DNA of 64,000 bases from Calycina herbarum (taxonomy: Eukaryota > Ascomycota > Leotiomycetes > Helotiales > Pezizellaceae), in the NCBI GenBank assembly GCA_001414485.1, contig LLEY01000025.1, positions 434,001-498,000 of the forward strand. The letters run 5' to 3'. Under the pieces are notes generated by a model. That model saw only the letters and a list, made by a program, of their open reading frames with translations, was not told where the DNA came from and did no database searches. The position numbers and the translations under genes were made by a program. Below, piece after piece: positions 10,547 to 22,120 of this stretch; the first letter of the stretch is position 1; every line of letters begins with the position of its first letter.

Positions 10547-11620
10547 CTACTTCATTTCCACCCCACGATCTTCAGTCGGTACTACCAATTTCTCCCACAT
10601 CAACCACCACACCACAGTCTCAAACCCCATGAGAACAAATGCCGTCCAAGTCAATCCCATCACCACCCCTCCAACCGTAGCAGCATCTACAGTTGTAATG
10701 TAAGTAATGCTCCCCTTCTTATCCTATTCCTTTCTTTGGTAAATAAAACTCGCTTATGTCCGATGCTTTGACGTCCTATTCGTGATCGTCTTTTCCAAAA
10801 TGGACATTTTGAGCATATGAGTTTGTACAGTGATAGTCATCCATGTGACGAGTAAGGATAAGGTAGCCATATGTTTATTAAATGTTAGCTGTGATATACG
10901 GAGTGAAATGAAACAAGCGAAATAAAAGCTCACCCCCTGAAAACCACAACCCATACTTCCTCACTTGCTTCGAATAGACCAATTTCCTTGCCTGTGTTGG
11001 GATATACAACGGCCATCCCCCCAATGGTAAGAGTAAAACAGCAGTTAGGATACAAAAAGTATAGGGCACTGCTAAAACCACATCCGTAAATACGAAGGGC
11101 GAGAATAATAGAGATGAATGCACAAGGAAATTTTCTATCAAGTCTGGTGTAAGAAGAGTACTTGTATTCTAGGATCCAGCGGCGCCATTCTGTAGGGTTT
11201 GACATCGGGTGTATGGTGTGCAGGTTGGGGTGGAGGAGGTGGTTGTCGTAGGGGAGCAGGTATCGAGGGCGCAGATCCAGTTTAACTAGACGTGTATTGA
11301 GTGAGAGGGCATGGTGCTAGGAGAAGAGGGGGTGGTTGTGTACTCTCACTGTGGTGATAATATCAATACTTATTTCCTTTCATACAAGTTTGGGGATGGA
11401 CATACCCTGACCAGGGCCAATGAAACACCACCGACACCTCCTTCGTGATCCTCACCATTCCAGAAAATCGGGATTCCACCCAGATTGATGAATTTATCGC
11501 GAGAAGAGAGAATATTGTGGGTAGGAGAGTTAGGAGAGGCAGAAATGAGGGAAGTTGTCTCCTTTGGGGGGGAGACTGGGACGCGATTTCTCCGTTTATT
11601 TGTCTGTGTAAGGAAATCAT
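10547..11620 (-). CDS. Probable multi-exon membrane protein, exon boundaries unresolved
   Basis: Several minus-strand blocks look coding. One block (ATG 11620 or 11674) has a hydrophobic LPLLTLLPTIFSLLAI segment. A second (about 11293-11070) reads KLDLRPRYLLPYDN then NPTEWRRWILEYKYSSYTRLD. A last exon at 10686-10547, with a good branch site and TGTAG acceptor, encodes a membrane helix (VMGLTWTAFVLMGF) and a charged tail. A GTATGA donor at the first block joins in phase to the second. I could not connect the middle (about 11070-10690) into one consistent frame: candidate introns exist in conflicting phases. It may be intact with an unusual exon, or degenerate. No family recognised. Confidence 0.42.
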
Positions 11621-11689
11621 TTTTTTGAAAGTAGTAGAAGAGATATGAAATAAAAGAGAGATGGGAAATAGCAAATAAATAAATGGGTC

Positions 11690-12588
11690 ATTAATTGAAA
11701 AGTAAATGAGCCTGCGTGTCTAGTACATGTTGCACGGTAGAGTCTTCATCTACTTATGGGGCAAGCGGCCTTCCCAGAATTTCAACTCAAGTACACATAA
11801 AAATCCCCTTTTTCCTTGCGCAACACAGCCCCAACTTCGATTTGGGGTTTCAAAATTAGCATAGAAACAAGTAGTAAATAAGCTATCCTAGGCGTCGCTC
11901 TCTTCTACTTTTCGTTCTTCGCGATGAAATAATCGAATTGGTACGACCTTACTGGCTCACACGTATTATCATGCATCTCGATTAGGCAGAGAGTTTGTGT
12001 AACCTTCAACAGCGAGCCTCAGCGGCTGCGATGAGTGGTGGGTTATAAATGGGCGTTTTAGATTGGGGATGTTACGTGTTTTCGCGAGCGAGGAAATGAT
12101 TGGTGCTTATTTGCGAGTCTTAGAAGGAAGGAAGGGGCATTCAAGTAAGATAAACTGAAGTACAACTTGCATTCCTTGCTAAAAGTCAATGCTCAACGAG
12201 TGAGAAGATTTGTGAAACGAAAACATGGGATAAGAATGACTGAAACATACATCAAGAGAAGTTCAAAGGTGGACTTGTGCTTGGTGGCTTCGCGACGTGA
12301 AGCTCCCATATTTGACAGCATCGGCAGCAGCGTAAGGTTGCTTACTTTGCATGAAACTTGAAACCAACGTCAGAGCTGTGACAGCCTTGTTCATATAAGA
12401 CCCCCTCAACCAGTAGCAGAGGGCTTGTCAATTCACTGGAAGTGACTTTAAGCGAGGCGAAAGGGGAAGTATGTTCGAATACTCGTCCCACTTTTTAGTG
12501 AAAACATTTATTGAAACTTCCAATAGTTTCTTAGGAGGATACATATTCTTACAATTGCCATCCCCATCCCCATCGATCTTTTGTAAGT
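11690..12588. other. Gene-free region
   Basis: About 900 bp with only short frames lacking coding character. It separates two minus-strand genes. I see no repeat or RNA feature. Confidence 0.4.
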
Positions 12589-13320
12589 CTAGGCCATCAA
12601 AGCTCCAACAAGTATGGCTGCGAAACTTGTAAATCCCCATCCCAAACCCACATTGGCCACAGCTCCACTGGCAGGCCTTGAAGACGTTGCTGCAGCTCCG
12701 CTTCCGGTGGGGGAAGCTCCACTTCCACCAGCAGCAGTAGTTGAAGAAGGTGAGGCTGAAGATGAAGAATTGCTCGCAGAACCAGCTGGTCCAAGAGTTC
12801 CACCTCTTACTCCAGTCGTACCAGTCGTGATTTTTCCATTCGCCGCACTCTTATAAGCTGCGATGCCCTTGCTCGTGTCGGATCTTGAGATTGTGTTTGT
12901 TAGCAAAGTTCTTGCCTCAAGTTTTGAAAAACAAAATTGGAAAAGTGAGACATACGGGGGATTGATAATGCCAACCATTCCAGCAGCACAGTGAGAAGGG
13001 AAACCACAATAATAGTATATCGGTTTATCGTCCTTAATTGTTACTTTGAAGGTCGTTTCATTCCCAGCTGGACTAGAGGTAATGAATCCGCCGGAGAAAA
13101 AGCTGGTGTTACTCAATGGCTTGCATGGATCTTCGAATGTTCCATGAGCGACGGAATGGATTTGAGGATAGAAGTGGAATTCTGCGACTCCATCAACGGG
13201 AATAGTTGCAGTGTCGGGGGAGAATGTGAGGCCTCCGCTTTCGTCGCCAACTTTGATGACAGTTGGGTCAGCAGCGAGGACGAGAGGAAGTGCGAGGAGT
13301 GTGACAGCTGAGTAACGCAT
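12589..13320 (-). CDS. GPI-anchored cupredoxin-domain protein (plastocyanin-like, extracellular)
   Basis: Exons 13320-12956 and 12883-12589 (72-bp intron, GTATGT..CAAG) encode 219 aa. A signal peptide (MRYSAVTLLALPLVLAA) precedes one cupredoxin domain of about 105 residues with type-1 copper-type ligands: His in QIHSVAHGTF, then Cys, His and Met in YYCGFPSHCAAGM. A Ser/Gly/Ala-rich stalk of about 70 residues follows, ending in a hydrophobic tail (FTSFAAILVGALMA) expected to direct GPI anchoring. Fungal members are cell-wall or plasma-membrane copper proteins, some induced during infection structures. I see no lesions. Binding of copper is inferred from the ligand pattern. Confidence 0.9.
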   Translation of the reverse strand: MRYSAVTLLALPLVLAADPTVIKVGDESGGLTFSPDTATIPVDGVAEFHFYPQIHSVAHGTFEDPCKPLSNTSFFSGGFITSSPAGNETTFKVTIKDDKPIYYYCGFPSHCAAGMVGIINPPYVSLFQFCFSKLEARTLLTNTISRSDTSKGIAAYKSAANGKITTGTTGVRGGTLGPAGSASNSSSSASPSSTTAAGGSGASPTGSGAAATSSRPASGAVANVGLGWGFTSFAAILVGALMA

Positions 13321-13406
13321 TTTGAGTATAAGGCTGAAAATTAAGATTCAAAGGATACTTAATAATTGAGGGAATTTGAGAGAATTTAAGGGGAAAGACC
13401 GTTCTG

Positions 13407-13412
13407 TTTATA
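13407..13412 (-). promoter_or_regulatory. TATA box of the cupredoxin gene
   Basis: TATAAA on the minus strand, about 87 bp upstream of the ATG at 13320, a usual position for fungal genes expressed at high level. No experimental support. Confidence 0.4.
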
Positions 13413-13424
13413 AGAAAACACATA

Positions 13425-14627
13425 GTCCGGAGCCTTATGTTCCCTGCGAAACATACTTTTGTAATTCTCATACGCCGTAGATATGCACGACCTGATATCA
13501 TGAAATGTTGTATGACAGACTTAGGTACTTCGATTTTGGGTCAGAGCTGTAAGACGCCATGTAAGCTTTCGTATCGCCCTAGGCTACAACTAGAGAATCC
13601 TTCCAATGTTGCACAGCGTCGATTTATGTCAGTGCAGCCAGTGAGCGCTCAAGCCCTTTTTCGTGCTACTAAAACAAATGTGATCGCTTAACTCATTGCA
13701 TGACACAGCCCCCTTTCGAAAAACCAGGAATAGCATTCCAAATCGATATTTGTATGGCATCTTAAAGTTCAAAGGATGGGGATTTCCTGTCCGGTATACC
13801 GAAAAGATTTATACCTTGTATTTCAGAAACTCATTTCAAGTGCCAAGTTTAGCACTTCCCCGGATGAGCCTCAAGATTCGTACCCCGCAACCAACGAACG
13901 CAAATCCGGTACGGAGATCATGCAGGGTCAGCGAGAACCCGGTCGGTAATTAAAACGGCTCCCACCAGTGTCGGAACCAATTGGAAAACAACTTGGTCAA
14001 CGAGGTCAATTTCATGTTACCACTCGATCGGGTGTTACTTGACGCTGGCACACGTTGATGTGTCGTAGTACCACAAGTTGCGCACTCATTCTTTCTCCGG
14101 AGAATTCAAAGTTAAATCCGGAGGTTTGTACTACTCGAATTGCGATGCGAAACTGTATAACCCTGGGGCTGAGCTGCTGAACCATCAAGTGGAAGATGTT
14201 GAGGATTTTTTCGTGAATGCACAGCTTACATCATGATTTATTTCTTGGTTAAACAGCCTTGCTGGCGCAATTTCATATAACCACAATCTCGGATTCTCTG
14301 TCGGACAACCTTTCCTAAAATATTAACCTTGCAAGGTTGGAAAAACTAGCGTTGAAGTCTTCAGCGATTTCTAGGCTACGCAGGAACCGTTTGCTTCCCT
14401 TGGCAGTATTTCTGGGCAGCCCAGGAATAGCTGGTATCTCCCGACTTACCAAGCGTTGTAAATATAAATCTTCAGCTCTCAACTCTCAACTCACAAACAG
14501 TTGTCTCCAAGTATCCAAAGAATCATTTAGAAGAAACTGACTATTATATACATTCAGACCACACCCTTAGAGGCCTTGGCATCATTATCTTTTCAACACC
14601 AAGTACCCGTTCACAATTTCCACTCAC
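13425..14627. other. Gene-free region, 1.2 kb
   Basis: Only short unconvincing frames on either strand. The part closest to 14.6 kb is the 3' flank of the GH62 gene. No repeats noted. Confidence 0.4.
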
Positions 14628-15608
14628 CTATCGCTGTAAAGTCAACACCCCCGGCCTATACGGCAACAACCCATAATCCCCACTAGAACTCGGCGCCATC
14701 CCTTGATACAACAACTGCAAGTTACACGCATCAACCGTCATCGTCTGATCCGCATTCGCCCTCACCAAATCCCCATGACTAATATCATTCGTCCAAGTAG
14801 CCCCGCTATTCGCCTTCCCCGCAAAAGGAGCACTCTCGCTAGCAGCCTGAGCAGTCCAAGCTCCTCCCAAACTCGTCGCCGTAAAGGAGCGGAAGTACCG
14901 ACCATTCGCTCCGATAGCCTCAACAATCATAAGATATTTCTTCAATCCCTGAATCGTGTAGACGGAAACAGCTTCGAACAGGTTATTCTTCGTATCAGAT
15001 AATACGACTGTGGAGGAGGTGCCGAAACTCCCAGGGAAATTTGCTAACGGCATGCTGGCTCGGTAGATTTTCCCGTTATCACCGGCGAAAAAGAGATACA
15101 TGTTGGTGTCATCCCCAATAACAGTTTGATCAATACACCCCGTGCTACTCTCACTGATCGTGCCAGAGAAAAGTGTCTGCCCACCTCCCCATCCATTAGC
15201 ATTCGTTGGATCGCTACTCGTTCTATAAGAAAACGAAGTGGAACCCCATTGATAGGCGAGAACCCAGATACTCTTTGGAGAGAAGTAAAAGAGTGTTGGA
15301 GCGACTGCAGAGGAAGTCATAGCGTTTTGGGGTGCTGATGCCATATCCGTCCAATTCGTGAAGAGACCGAAATTCATGGATCCCCATCCAGTACCGGTAT
15401 TATGGGTTGTTGCGTAGACGAGGTGTTGGCCTTTGTAGACGACATTGGTGAAATCTTTTAAGGATACCCAGCCTGATTTTGGGGTTGCGAGGGAGGGGGT
15501 TGATGTCCAGCGGTATGTTGAGGGGAGGTCACAGGTTTGTGCTGTGGCTGGAGAAGCGAGCAAAACGCTCGTGAAAACCAGGCTAAGGATTGCGGTGAGA
15601 GTTTTCAT
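14628..15608 (-). CDS. GH62 alpha-L-arabinofuranosidase, secreted
   Basis: Intronless, 326 aa, with a signal peptide ending near ATAQ. The whole chain is one GH62 five-bladed propeller, the usual length for a single-domain enzyme. By family knowledge the inverting catalytic set is a base Asp, an acid Glu and a pKa-modulating Asp; here they correspond to D52 ([10 protein letters not shown]), E212 ([10 protein letters not shown]) and D160 ([11 protein letters not shown]). GH62 enzymes remove arabinose side chains from arabinoxylan and arabinan outside the cell, so this is part of a plant cell-wall degrading set with the GH35 and LPMO genes in the window. No carbohydrate-binding module is attached. 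Confidence 0.95.
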   Translation of the reverse strand: MKTLTAILSLVFTSVLLASPATAQTCDLPSTYRWTSTPSLATPKSGWVSLKDFTNVVYKGQHLVYATTHNTGTGWGSMNFGLFTNWTDMASAPQNAMTSSAVAPTLFYFSPKSIWVLAYQWGSTSFSYRTSSDPTNANGWGGGQTLFSGTISESSTGCIDQTVIGDDTNMYLFFAGDNGKIYRASMPLANFPGSFGTSSTVVLSDTKNNLFEAVSVYTIQGLKKYLMIVEAIGANGRYFRSFTATSLGGAWTAQAASESAPFAGKANSGATWTNDISHGDLVRANADQTMTVDACNLQLLYQGMAPSSSGDYGLLPYRPGVLTLQR

Positions 15609-15680
15609 TCTGGCGGTTGTGAGAGTAGGTCAAAATGAGAGTGGGAATGGAGAATTTGGAGTAGAGAGAGATGGGGTTGA

Positions 15681-15686
15681 TTTATA
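15681..15686 (-). promoter_or_regulatory. TATA box of the GH62 gene
   Basis: TATAAA on the minus strand about 73 bp before the ATG, in otherwise plain sequence. Position and consensus are the only evidence. Confidence 0.42.
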
Positions 15687-15699
15687 CTAATTCATGGTG

Positions 15700-16729
15700 T
15701 TGCGGACCGAACCCCGAACGAGACAGAAGAAACAAACTCTACGCCAGGCGGAGGTCCCAAGTGGCTATCTGCCGAACAGCTTGATGGGTTATATTACAAA
15801 CAAGAAGTGGTTAATTGAAATGTAGCAGCGAAGCTCTCAAAGGTTATAGATGGAACGGACGGGTCAAGTTGTTCCGTGAAGAGTATCCGAAAAGGCTGAG
15901 TACAGATTTCTTAGCTCTGAAAGGAGGCCAAGGCATGATGTCAAAATAAAGCACAGAAAATAATACAATTGGATCGTCAGCGGTATCGCAGGGTTCAAGT
16001 ATGGTTGAGAATATCGCCTAATCGGATAAAGGCAATTGAATTTCGTACAAGCGCACCTATCAGAAATCAGAAATGAATCAAGATCGATCACGTTATTTTA
16101 CCAGGTGGAGATGAGACAGATCATAGTCCGTACTTTGTATTAGATACCCTTTTAAATCTCCAATAACTTGCACTGAAATATCGTCAATGTAGATTCTAAG
16201 AGTGCAAGTTGTAGATATTTAAAAAATAATAATAATAATAATAAAATATTATTCCAAAAACTTAATTATAACTGGCGTTGTTCAGGTTCTGGAGAAGGGT
16301 GGAAAAAGTACAGTTGTAAGTAAGCACAATCACAATCTGTCTCATCTCCACCCGAATAACCTCGTTAGGTAGTACTCAAGAGAAACGTGACGTGAACAGA
16401 AATTACTATCAGGAAAGTCATGAGCTGTGTTGCAAGATAGGTGACTGAAACATATTACTATCATATTACCTTGCTCACAGCCCACGACATCCGAACACAG
16501 GAAAGAGATTAAAAAAGTTTTCAATTTCCCTAAAGCTCAAGGAGTGACAAGAATTTTAAAACAGACCACTAGATAATTAATTGACATCCTAAATTCCCTC
16601 AAAAGACCCAGATAAAATGCAATGTAAAAATCCCAAATATGCGACCGATGCAACCAACCCCAACTCCAACTATCAAACTCCGCCCACGGTCATGAAGTCG
16701 TGTAATCCTTCTATCCCATGCCATCCCAT
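15700..16729. other. Gene-free region with an AAT microsatellite
   Basis: About 1 kb without a supportable gene. A short trinucleotide tract (AAT repeated about six times) lies at roughly 16223-16245, inside AT-rich sequence. Confidence 0.5.
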
Positions 16730-17314
16730 CTAACAATTATAGGTCAAGTAAACACCAGCATTAGGATCCTGCTGTGTATACTCAACACTAGAAGATTTCT
16801 CAACCCAACTAGCAATCGCGAAAACATAAGCCAAATTCCCAGCACAAGACTCGCTGTTGATAGCCGTAGTCTGACCAGGAGTAAGAGTGACAGTTCCAAA
16901 CAGTCCCTGTCCAAGAGACGGGGCATTAGGAGGGTAAAGTGTACTCCATGACAAAGTGTTGGTAGGTGGCAATGGCTTGTCCTTGAAGAGAGTGGTGACG
17001 TTCAAGGTGGGCGTGTTGTAGTTGTTGATGTAGTAGCCTGGGGGGAATTTGACGTTTAGTTGACAACCGTAGGAACCGGCGGGGATGTTGTTGAAGACTA
17101 CGGCTTCGTATTGGCGGCTTGAGGAGCCGCCTCCGGCGACGCGGAATTGGTTGGACGAAGGGTAGACTGTAGATGGGGTGGATTCGTCAAGTTTTTGGAC
17201 GCTGCTTGGGTAGAGTGTGGTCCCACAACGAGGGGCCAGCTCGACTGGTGTTGGAACTGCGGCAGCAAGGCCGAGGAGGGAGAGGACCGCGAGAGATGTG
17301 AATGAGGCAATCAT
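16730..17314 (-). CDS. Secreted But2-like protein
   Basis: Single exon, 194 aa. The signal peptide (MIASFTSLAVLSLLGLAAA) is followed by a beta-rich domain opening RCGTTLYPSSVQKL, with a central FNNIPAGSYGCQLNV segment and a terminal GVYLTYNC. I recognise this as the fungal family matching the But2 C-terminal domain (Ubp3-binding protein But2), widespread as secreted proteins in moulds. The domain name comes from a yeast intracellular protein and says little about function here. Cysteines at the two ends and in YGCQL and ESCAG suggest two disulfides. Length is normal, no lesions. Family assignment is from memory and moderately sure. Confidence 0.75.
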   Translation of the reverse strand: MIASFTSLAVLSLLGLAAAVPTPVELAPRCGTTLYPSSVQKLDESTPSTVYPSSNQFRVAGGGSSSRQYEAVVFNNIPAGSYGCQLNVKFPPGYYINNYNTPTLNVTTLFKDKPLPPTNTLSWSTLYPPNAPSLGQGLFGTVTLTPGQTTAINSESCAGNLAYVFAIASWVEKSSSVEYTQQDPNAGVYLTYNC

Positions 17315-17329
17315 TTTGAGTTTTTTAGG

Positions 17330-19055
17330 TAGTAGTGAGGAGAATCAAGAAATATGAGTAATGATGAAGTCTGAGTAGATGATGTTCTTGTGTGTTGGAT
17401 TGATGTTGGAATGATGGTGATGGGATGATGTTACAAACGAAGGCAAATGCCCAAGATCTTATACTTTTTAGAACGCATACGACAACATTTCAGATGGCTG
17501 CATGCAGAAAACTCATAGCCATCAGCCCCGTACAAACAATCTCACAGCAGTGCCTCCTCTCCTCATGGTGAAAGCCATGATCAGGTTCGGCCACAATCTT
17601 TAGCCACCATTTCATGCTCGCAGCTGGTCGTACATGGATTGCGGGGGGTGGTAAGGTGATTGTTGGGTGGTTTGCCTGGCCAAACGATGAAAGCAACGGG
17701 AAATTCCCCGGTGGAGGCTCGGTAGTATTGTGCGACAAAGGTTTGTCTCTGGAATGAGGTTTTCTCTTGGCCACAACACCAACCCAGCCTCGACAGCCTT
17801 CTCTGTATTTGGGAGCATCGTATTGCTGAGTGCGGGGATTTGGCGGAGGCTGAGAGGCGTCCAGTGAGAGAGGGGAAAATGCCACTATTGCAACGACGAA
17901 GTCTTGGAATTATCTTGGAATTACGAAATGGATAGAACTGTTTTCGACTGCAAAAAACCAAATTCTCACCCCGATGAGATGCACCACATCGTGGCAGCAG
18001 CAAGTATCTTTTACATGGCCGTACTAAGGATCGCCGCAAGACTGTCAGCTCGTTCGCTCGCCGCTCTTTGCGACGATGCACGGAATACCACGGAGGGAAG
18101 AGACTTTAGTAAGAAAGATAGAACTTGTGATGAATCTGGTGATGAGCAGAAAGTTATTGCAAAATGAAATTATTCGTTCGTTCATGTCAGTTTCTTTGGA
18201 AATCTGACGGTGGTGAGATGAGGATCAGCTATCAGCAGTTGGAGAAATCCTAGTGCATTCCACGCTAGCACCTCATGATACATATAATATCGGTGTTATT
18301 GCCAACTCAGAGGGTTGTAACATCGTATTAAAATTGCAGCTTCGATGATTATCTTTAGAGTGCGTCCAAGTGCGTCTAAATGCGTTTGAAATTCGGAGAG
18401 TTGCCTGCGAAATACCACTCAATACAGAATACGAGCGGGGCAAGACCGAGAATCGCCGGATGGAGGGAGACGCCATGGAGAGGAATAAGAATCGGATCAA
18501 GGAGAATAGAAAACAATGGATAGATGGATAGTATGAGCCACATTGAGGCTGAGACAGAATCTCATGACCTGCACCCAAAAAGGGCGAAGATGAAGTTGAT
18601 GATAGTTGTGGAACCTCTGTGAAAAGTGGAGGCTGGGGGAAAAGCTGAGCCCTCGGGTTTATTGATGCCGCGGTGTGGCTTTAGGAACAATACGCATGAC
18701 TCCGTACGTGATCCCACTGGACTTCTCTAGGGTGACACCTTGAATTATAACACCAACACCGCCCATAATCCCGAGGCCGCAATGGCCGGAAAAGGGCAAG
18801 TGCTTCCATAAATATCCATGAACCTTGATGCAAATCTGGGCCCACTTTACCCCACGTACAACGTACTGAGTATGAACCAACGCGCCGAGGTTTCTCCTCA
18901 CACGATCACCAACTTTCATCTTTCATCGCAACTCTTCACTCTTCATTCTCTTTAACCACGATAAGTCATTTACACCGCCCCCAAGTCGCAGCTGGTCGAC
19001 GCCCCACAAGACTGCCTGTCTATGTCTCTTGCCATCGCTTAGTTAAATCATAATC
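17330..19055. other. Gene-poor region, 1.7 kb
   Basis: Open frames of 60-166 codons occur on the minus strand around 17490-18081 and 18659-18919, but none has a recognisable domain, consistent splice structure or supporting context. The last 130 bp is the promoter and leader of the peptidase gene. Confidence 0.4.
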
Positions 19056-19951
19056 ATGGGTTCGCAGGCCGAATCACTCCCCTGTCAGGATGACGAGATA
19101 GTCGTCCTCGTCACCGGTTTCGCAGTAAGTCCAATCGCTTTCCTCCAATCTATTCTGCCCAGTTGGATTGACAATTCATGAGCATTTACCCCTCAGTCAT
19201 ATCTTACCACTGCCATTGCTGACACCAACAAACACAGCCATTCCAAGAAAAATACCCCGTAAACCCCGCGTGGGAAATCGCCCGCGCCCTCCCTCCCTTC
19301 CTCCCCGTCCCAAAAACCGCCCCCTCTCCCTCACCCCTCGCACAACTCCCTTCCGTGCGCATCCTCGTCCATCCAGAAGCCATAAAAGTTTCCTACGATG
19401 TAGTCCGCGAATTAGTTCCTAAACTCTGGGAAGGAAGGAAAATCGATTATGCGATTCATATCGGTATGGCGTCCGGACGAAGATTTTATTCCGTTGAGAG
19501 GAGGGGCCATCGCGATGGCTATTTTAATAAGGATGTTGATGGGGAATTCTTGATGGATGTGGAAAGGAGAGAGGAAGAAGGGAAGAAATGGATTTGGGAT
19601 GGGATGCCGGAGGAACTTTTGACCAAGGTTGATATTCCTGATGTTTGGAGGAGGTGGAGGACTTCTTTACCAGTATGTTGGTCCTAGTTTATTTTGGCGA
19701 GTTTTTGCTAACAATGCGATTAGGATGAGGATATTAGGATTTCTGAGAATGCGGGGAGATATCTGTGTGATTTTATATTTTATTCTAGTTTGGCGTATTT
19801 AGAGAAGAAGGGGGAGGAGAAGAGAGTTGTCTTCTTCCATGTCCCGGTGAGGGTGGATGAGGAGGCTGTGAATACGGGGATTGAGGTTTGTCTGGAACTT
19901 ATAAGGGCGATTGTACAGAGTGGGAAGATGAAAAAGATAACAGGACGATAG
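19056..19951 (+). CDS. Pyroglutamyl peptidase I (peptidase family C15)
   Basis: Exons 19056-19124, 19238-19672 and 19724-19951, all phase 0, give 243 aa. Family C15 removes N-terminal pyroglutamate from peptides with a Cys-His-Glu arrangement. Visible signatures are VTGF..PFQ near the N-terminus, NPAWE, YAIHIGMASG, the nucleophile region SENAGRYLCDFIFYSSL with C183, and FFHVPV with H207. The 24-residue Cys-His spacing equals that of bacterial enzymes. There is no signal peptide, so it is cytosolic. Fungal forms have insertions relative to the bacterial enzyme of about 215 aa, which fits. The gene stands alone, and all splice sites are standard (GTAAGT, GTATGT). Confidence 0.9.
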
Positions 19952-20265
19952 CGTGTACATATTGGATATTGTACATACAACCTATTTGAGTTGAAATTTC
20001 TAATCTAATACATTGTTTTATCCTCGTCTATATCTAGGTAACAAACGCGTCGGCATACGATCGCATGCAAAAGAAGAAGGATTCCAGCAAGAATTTGCTG
20101 CCTTGATACCTCATAAAGTCATATTCTACAACTACTTTATGAAGGGTTGCTTGAAATAAAATCCACTTGCGGCTCGTCTTCCCTCAACGTCTCGCTGCAA
20201 CGCACTTTAACAAGAATTATGCCCCTACGCAACACCAGAGCACAGCAATTACAAACATTCGGCTT

Positions 20266-21555
20266 AGTTTCGAAAGCAGATATAGGTTCGACAGCAACGT
20301 AGCGAGGAATTCTCTTCTTTCGAGTGATTTTTGACCAAACTTCCTTTTCAAAAATTGCCTTTTGAAAATTCAGATTCTTTTGTTTGTAAGTCAGTTTTCT
20401 TGGGACCATGATTGGCCTTGGCATTATTTGAGTGTTGGTGTTTCTGCGAGGGATTGAGAATTGATACCGCTAGCTATTGACCCCGCTTGTATTTGGCGCA
20501 TATGGTGTCTTCCTGCTCGTTTATCTTGGTACGAGTGTTGTTAATTGGGTAACTCCTTTGATTGTGGGTTTGTCACTCCTCGGGTGACTTTCATGCAGAG
20601 AGGCAAGTAAGTCGTGATAAAGAGGTCTGGTCAAAAACTACTTGCAAAACTAGTACACCAGGACGGAACCAATAGAAACGTCAAAATTAGATGCTTGTCG
20701 TAACATGAATGGTCTGAGGGATGCAAGAATATTTTTCGAAAAAGGCTTGCAGACCAAGTCCTTGAACCATTGACGAGAACTACGATGACGAGTAGAGAGT
20801 TTAGGTGTTTTATCTGGCGGCCGTAGCCAAAGTGGTAGAAGTTAGACGCCAGGTCAAAAACCATCTCGTTCCAAGCGAACAAATTTATTTTTGTGAAAGT
20901 ATGAGCTAGTTTCGAAAGTACTTGAAATTTCGACAGCAATGTATCATTGGTAAACATGGTTCGTTCAGACGATTTCTAATTGAGTTTTTTTGGGGAGCTT
21001 CCCCGGTTTTTAATGTTGGAAGGGCGGGGATGGTTGTAGGGATCTAGAACTAAGAGTTCGGGTGTTGAGTGTAGTGATGTACCCGCCATGGGTGAATTGA
21101 ATAGGCTCCGCTTCATAGCACGCGTCAAGCGAGTCAACATTATATTTTAAATTAGGCACTTTTGCTGATGCAGGTCCTTGGGGTTGGGTTTGGCTTGGTA
21201 TATATTTTATGTTGGAAGGCGTTATAGTATTAGAAAGGGAAATTGGTAGTTTTTGAGTCATTGCTTGGATTTCGTATTTTATAGATTAATAAGTTCACGA
21301 AACTCACAGTGAAACAAATATGCACTGAAAACATTGCTCTCCAAAATGATTCCATGGGGCTCTCTCTTTCCTATTTTTGAAACAATAGATCGAAATACGA
21401 ACTTTAAGAGGAAAGATGACTGTAGTAGATAGTAAATTGTCGTACTACCACTTATCACTCTCTCATGGCCAACGTTCTACTTGATCTCGGAAGTAGATGA
21501 AAATTCGACGGCAATACGACTGCAAAACTTGCTTATTTAGACGGTTCCTAGTGTT
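20266..21555. repeat. Three degenerate copies of a 40-75 bp motif in a gene-free stretch
   Basis: Similar blocks containing TTCGAAAG..TCGACAGCAA start near 20268, 20910 and 21485. The second and third stay alignable for about 70 bp, to the TTCAGACGATT and TTTAGACGGTT steps. The whole interval 19952-22120 has no supportable gene and reads like decayed repeats. Confidence 0.45.
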
Positions 21556-22120
21556 TTCAAACATTTTGCCGGCGGCGTTTGACAATTGTAATGCTTTAAA
21601 ATTGCCTCTTCTAAGGCGTTGGACTTTCTCCTAGGGACTAGGTGTTGCAAAGGTCCGCCGATTTTTGGAAACTCGGCTTGATTGCACTCGATGACTTTTT
21701 ACATCAAGCTTACCGTGGTCAAATTATACAACAAATGCGAAGGTGGCCAGTTCTGTATCCTATAGGACGTGGTCTCTTCAATTGATCTTCTTTGTTCTGG
21801 TGTTATAAGCACGTATTTTGAGCTGTTGGATGTACCTTTAATTTGTTAGGAATTGTCTTTACTAAGTCCACAAGTCAAAAATGAGTCTTCACGAAAGTTC
21901 AAAGGAGTTTTGCAAATTAAGCGAGTTTTCATTGTGTATCTGTCTATCTTGACGAATAAGAGGGTATCTTGTTAAATTGTACAAGAAAAGAAATTTCCCA
22001 CTTAGATTCCTGATCTAAGTGTCCTTGTTATCGTACAATAGTAGAACCTTGCGTAAAGCTCTCAGAGTTTTACAAAGGGGGATTCAACTACAACCATTCT
22101 CTCATTGCTTGAACCCATCA

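Noticed and set aside
17490..18081. Overlapping minus-strand frames of 131 and 166 codons
   Set aside because: Composition differs between frames, no domain, no splice logic.
18659..18919. 86-codon minus-strand frame divergent from the peptidase gene
   Set aside because: Plausible start context but no signal peptide, domain or recognised homologue.
20137..20424. 95-codon basic minus-strand frame
   Set aside because: Overlaps one copy of the repeated TCGACAGCAA motif, so probably fortuitous.
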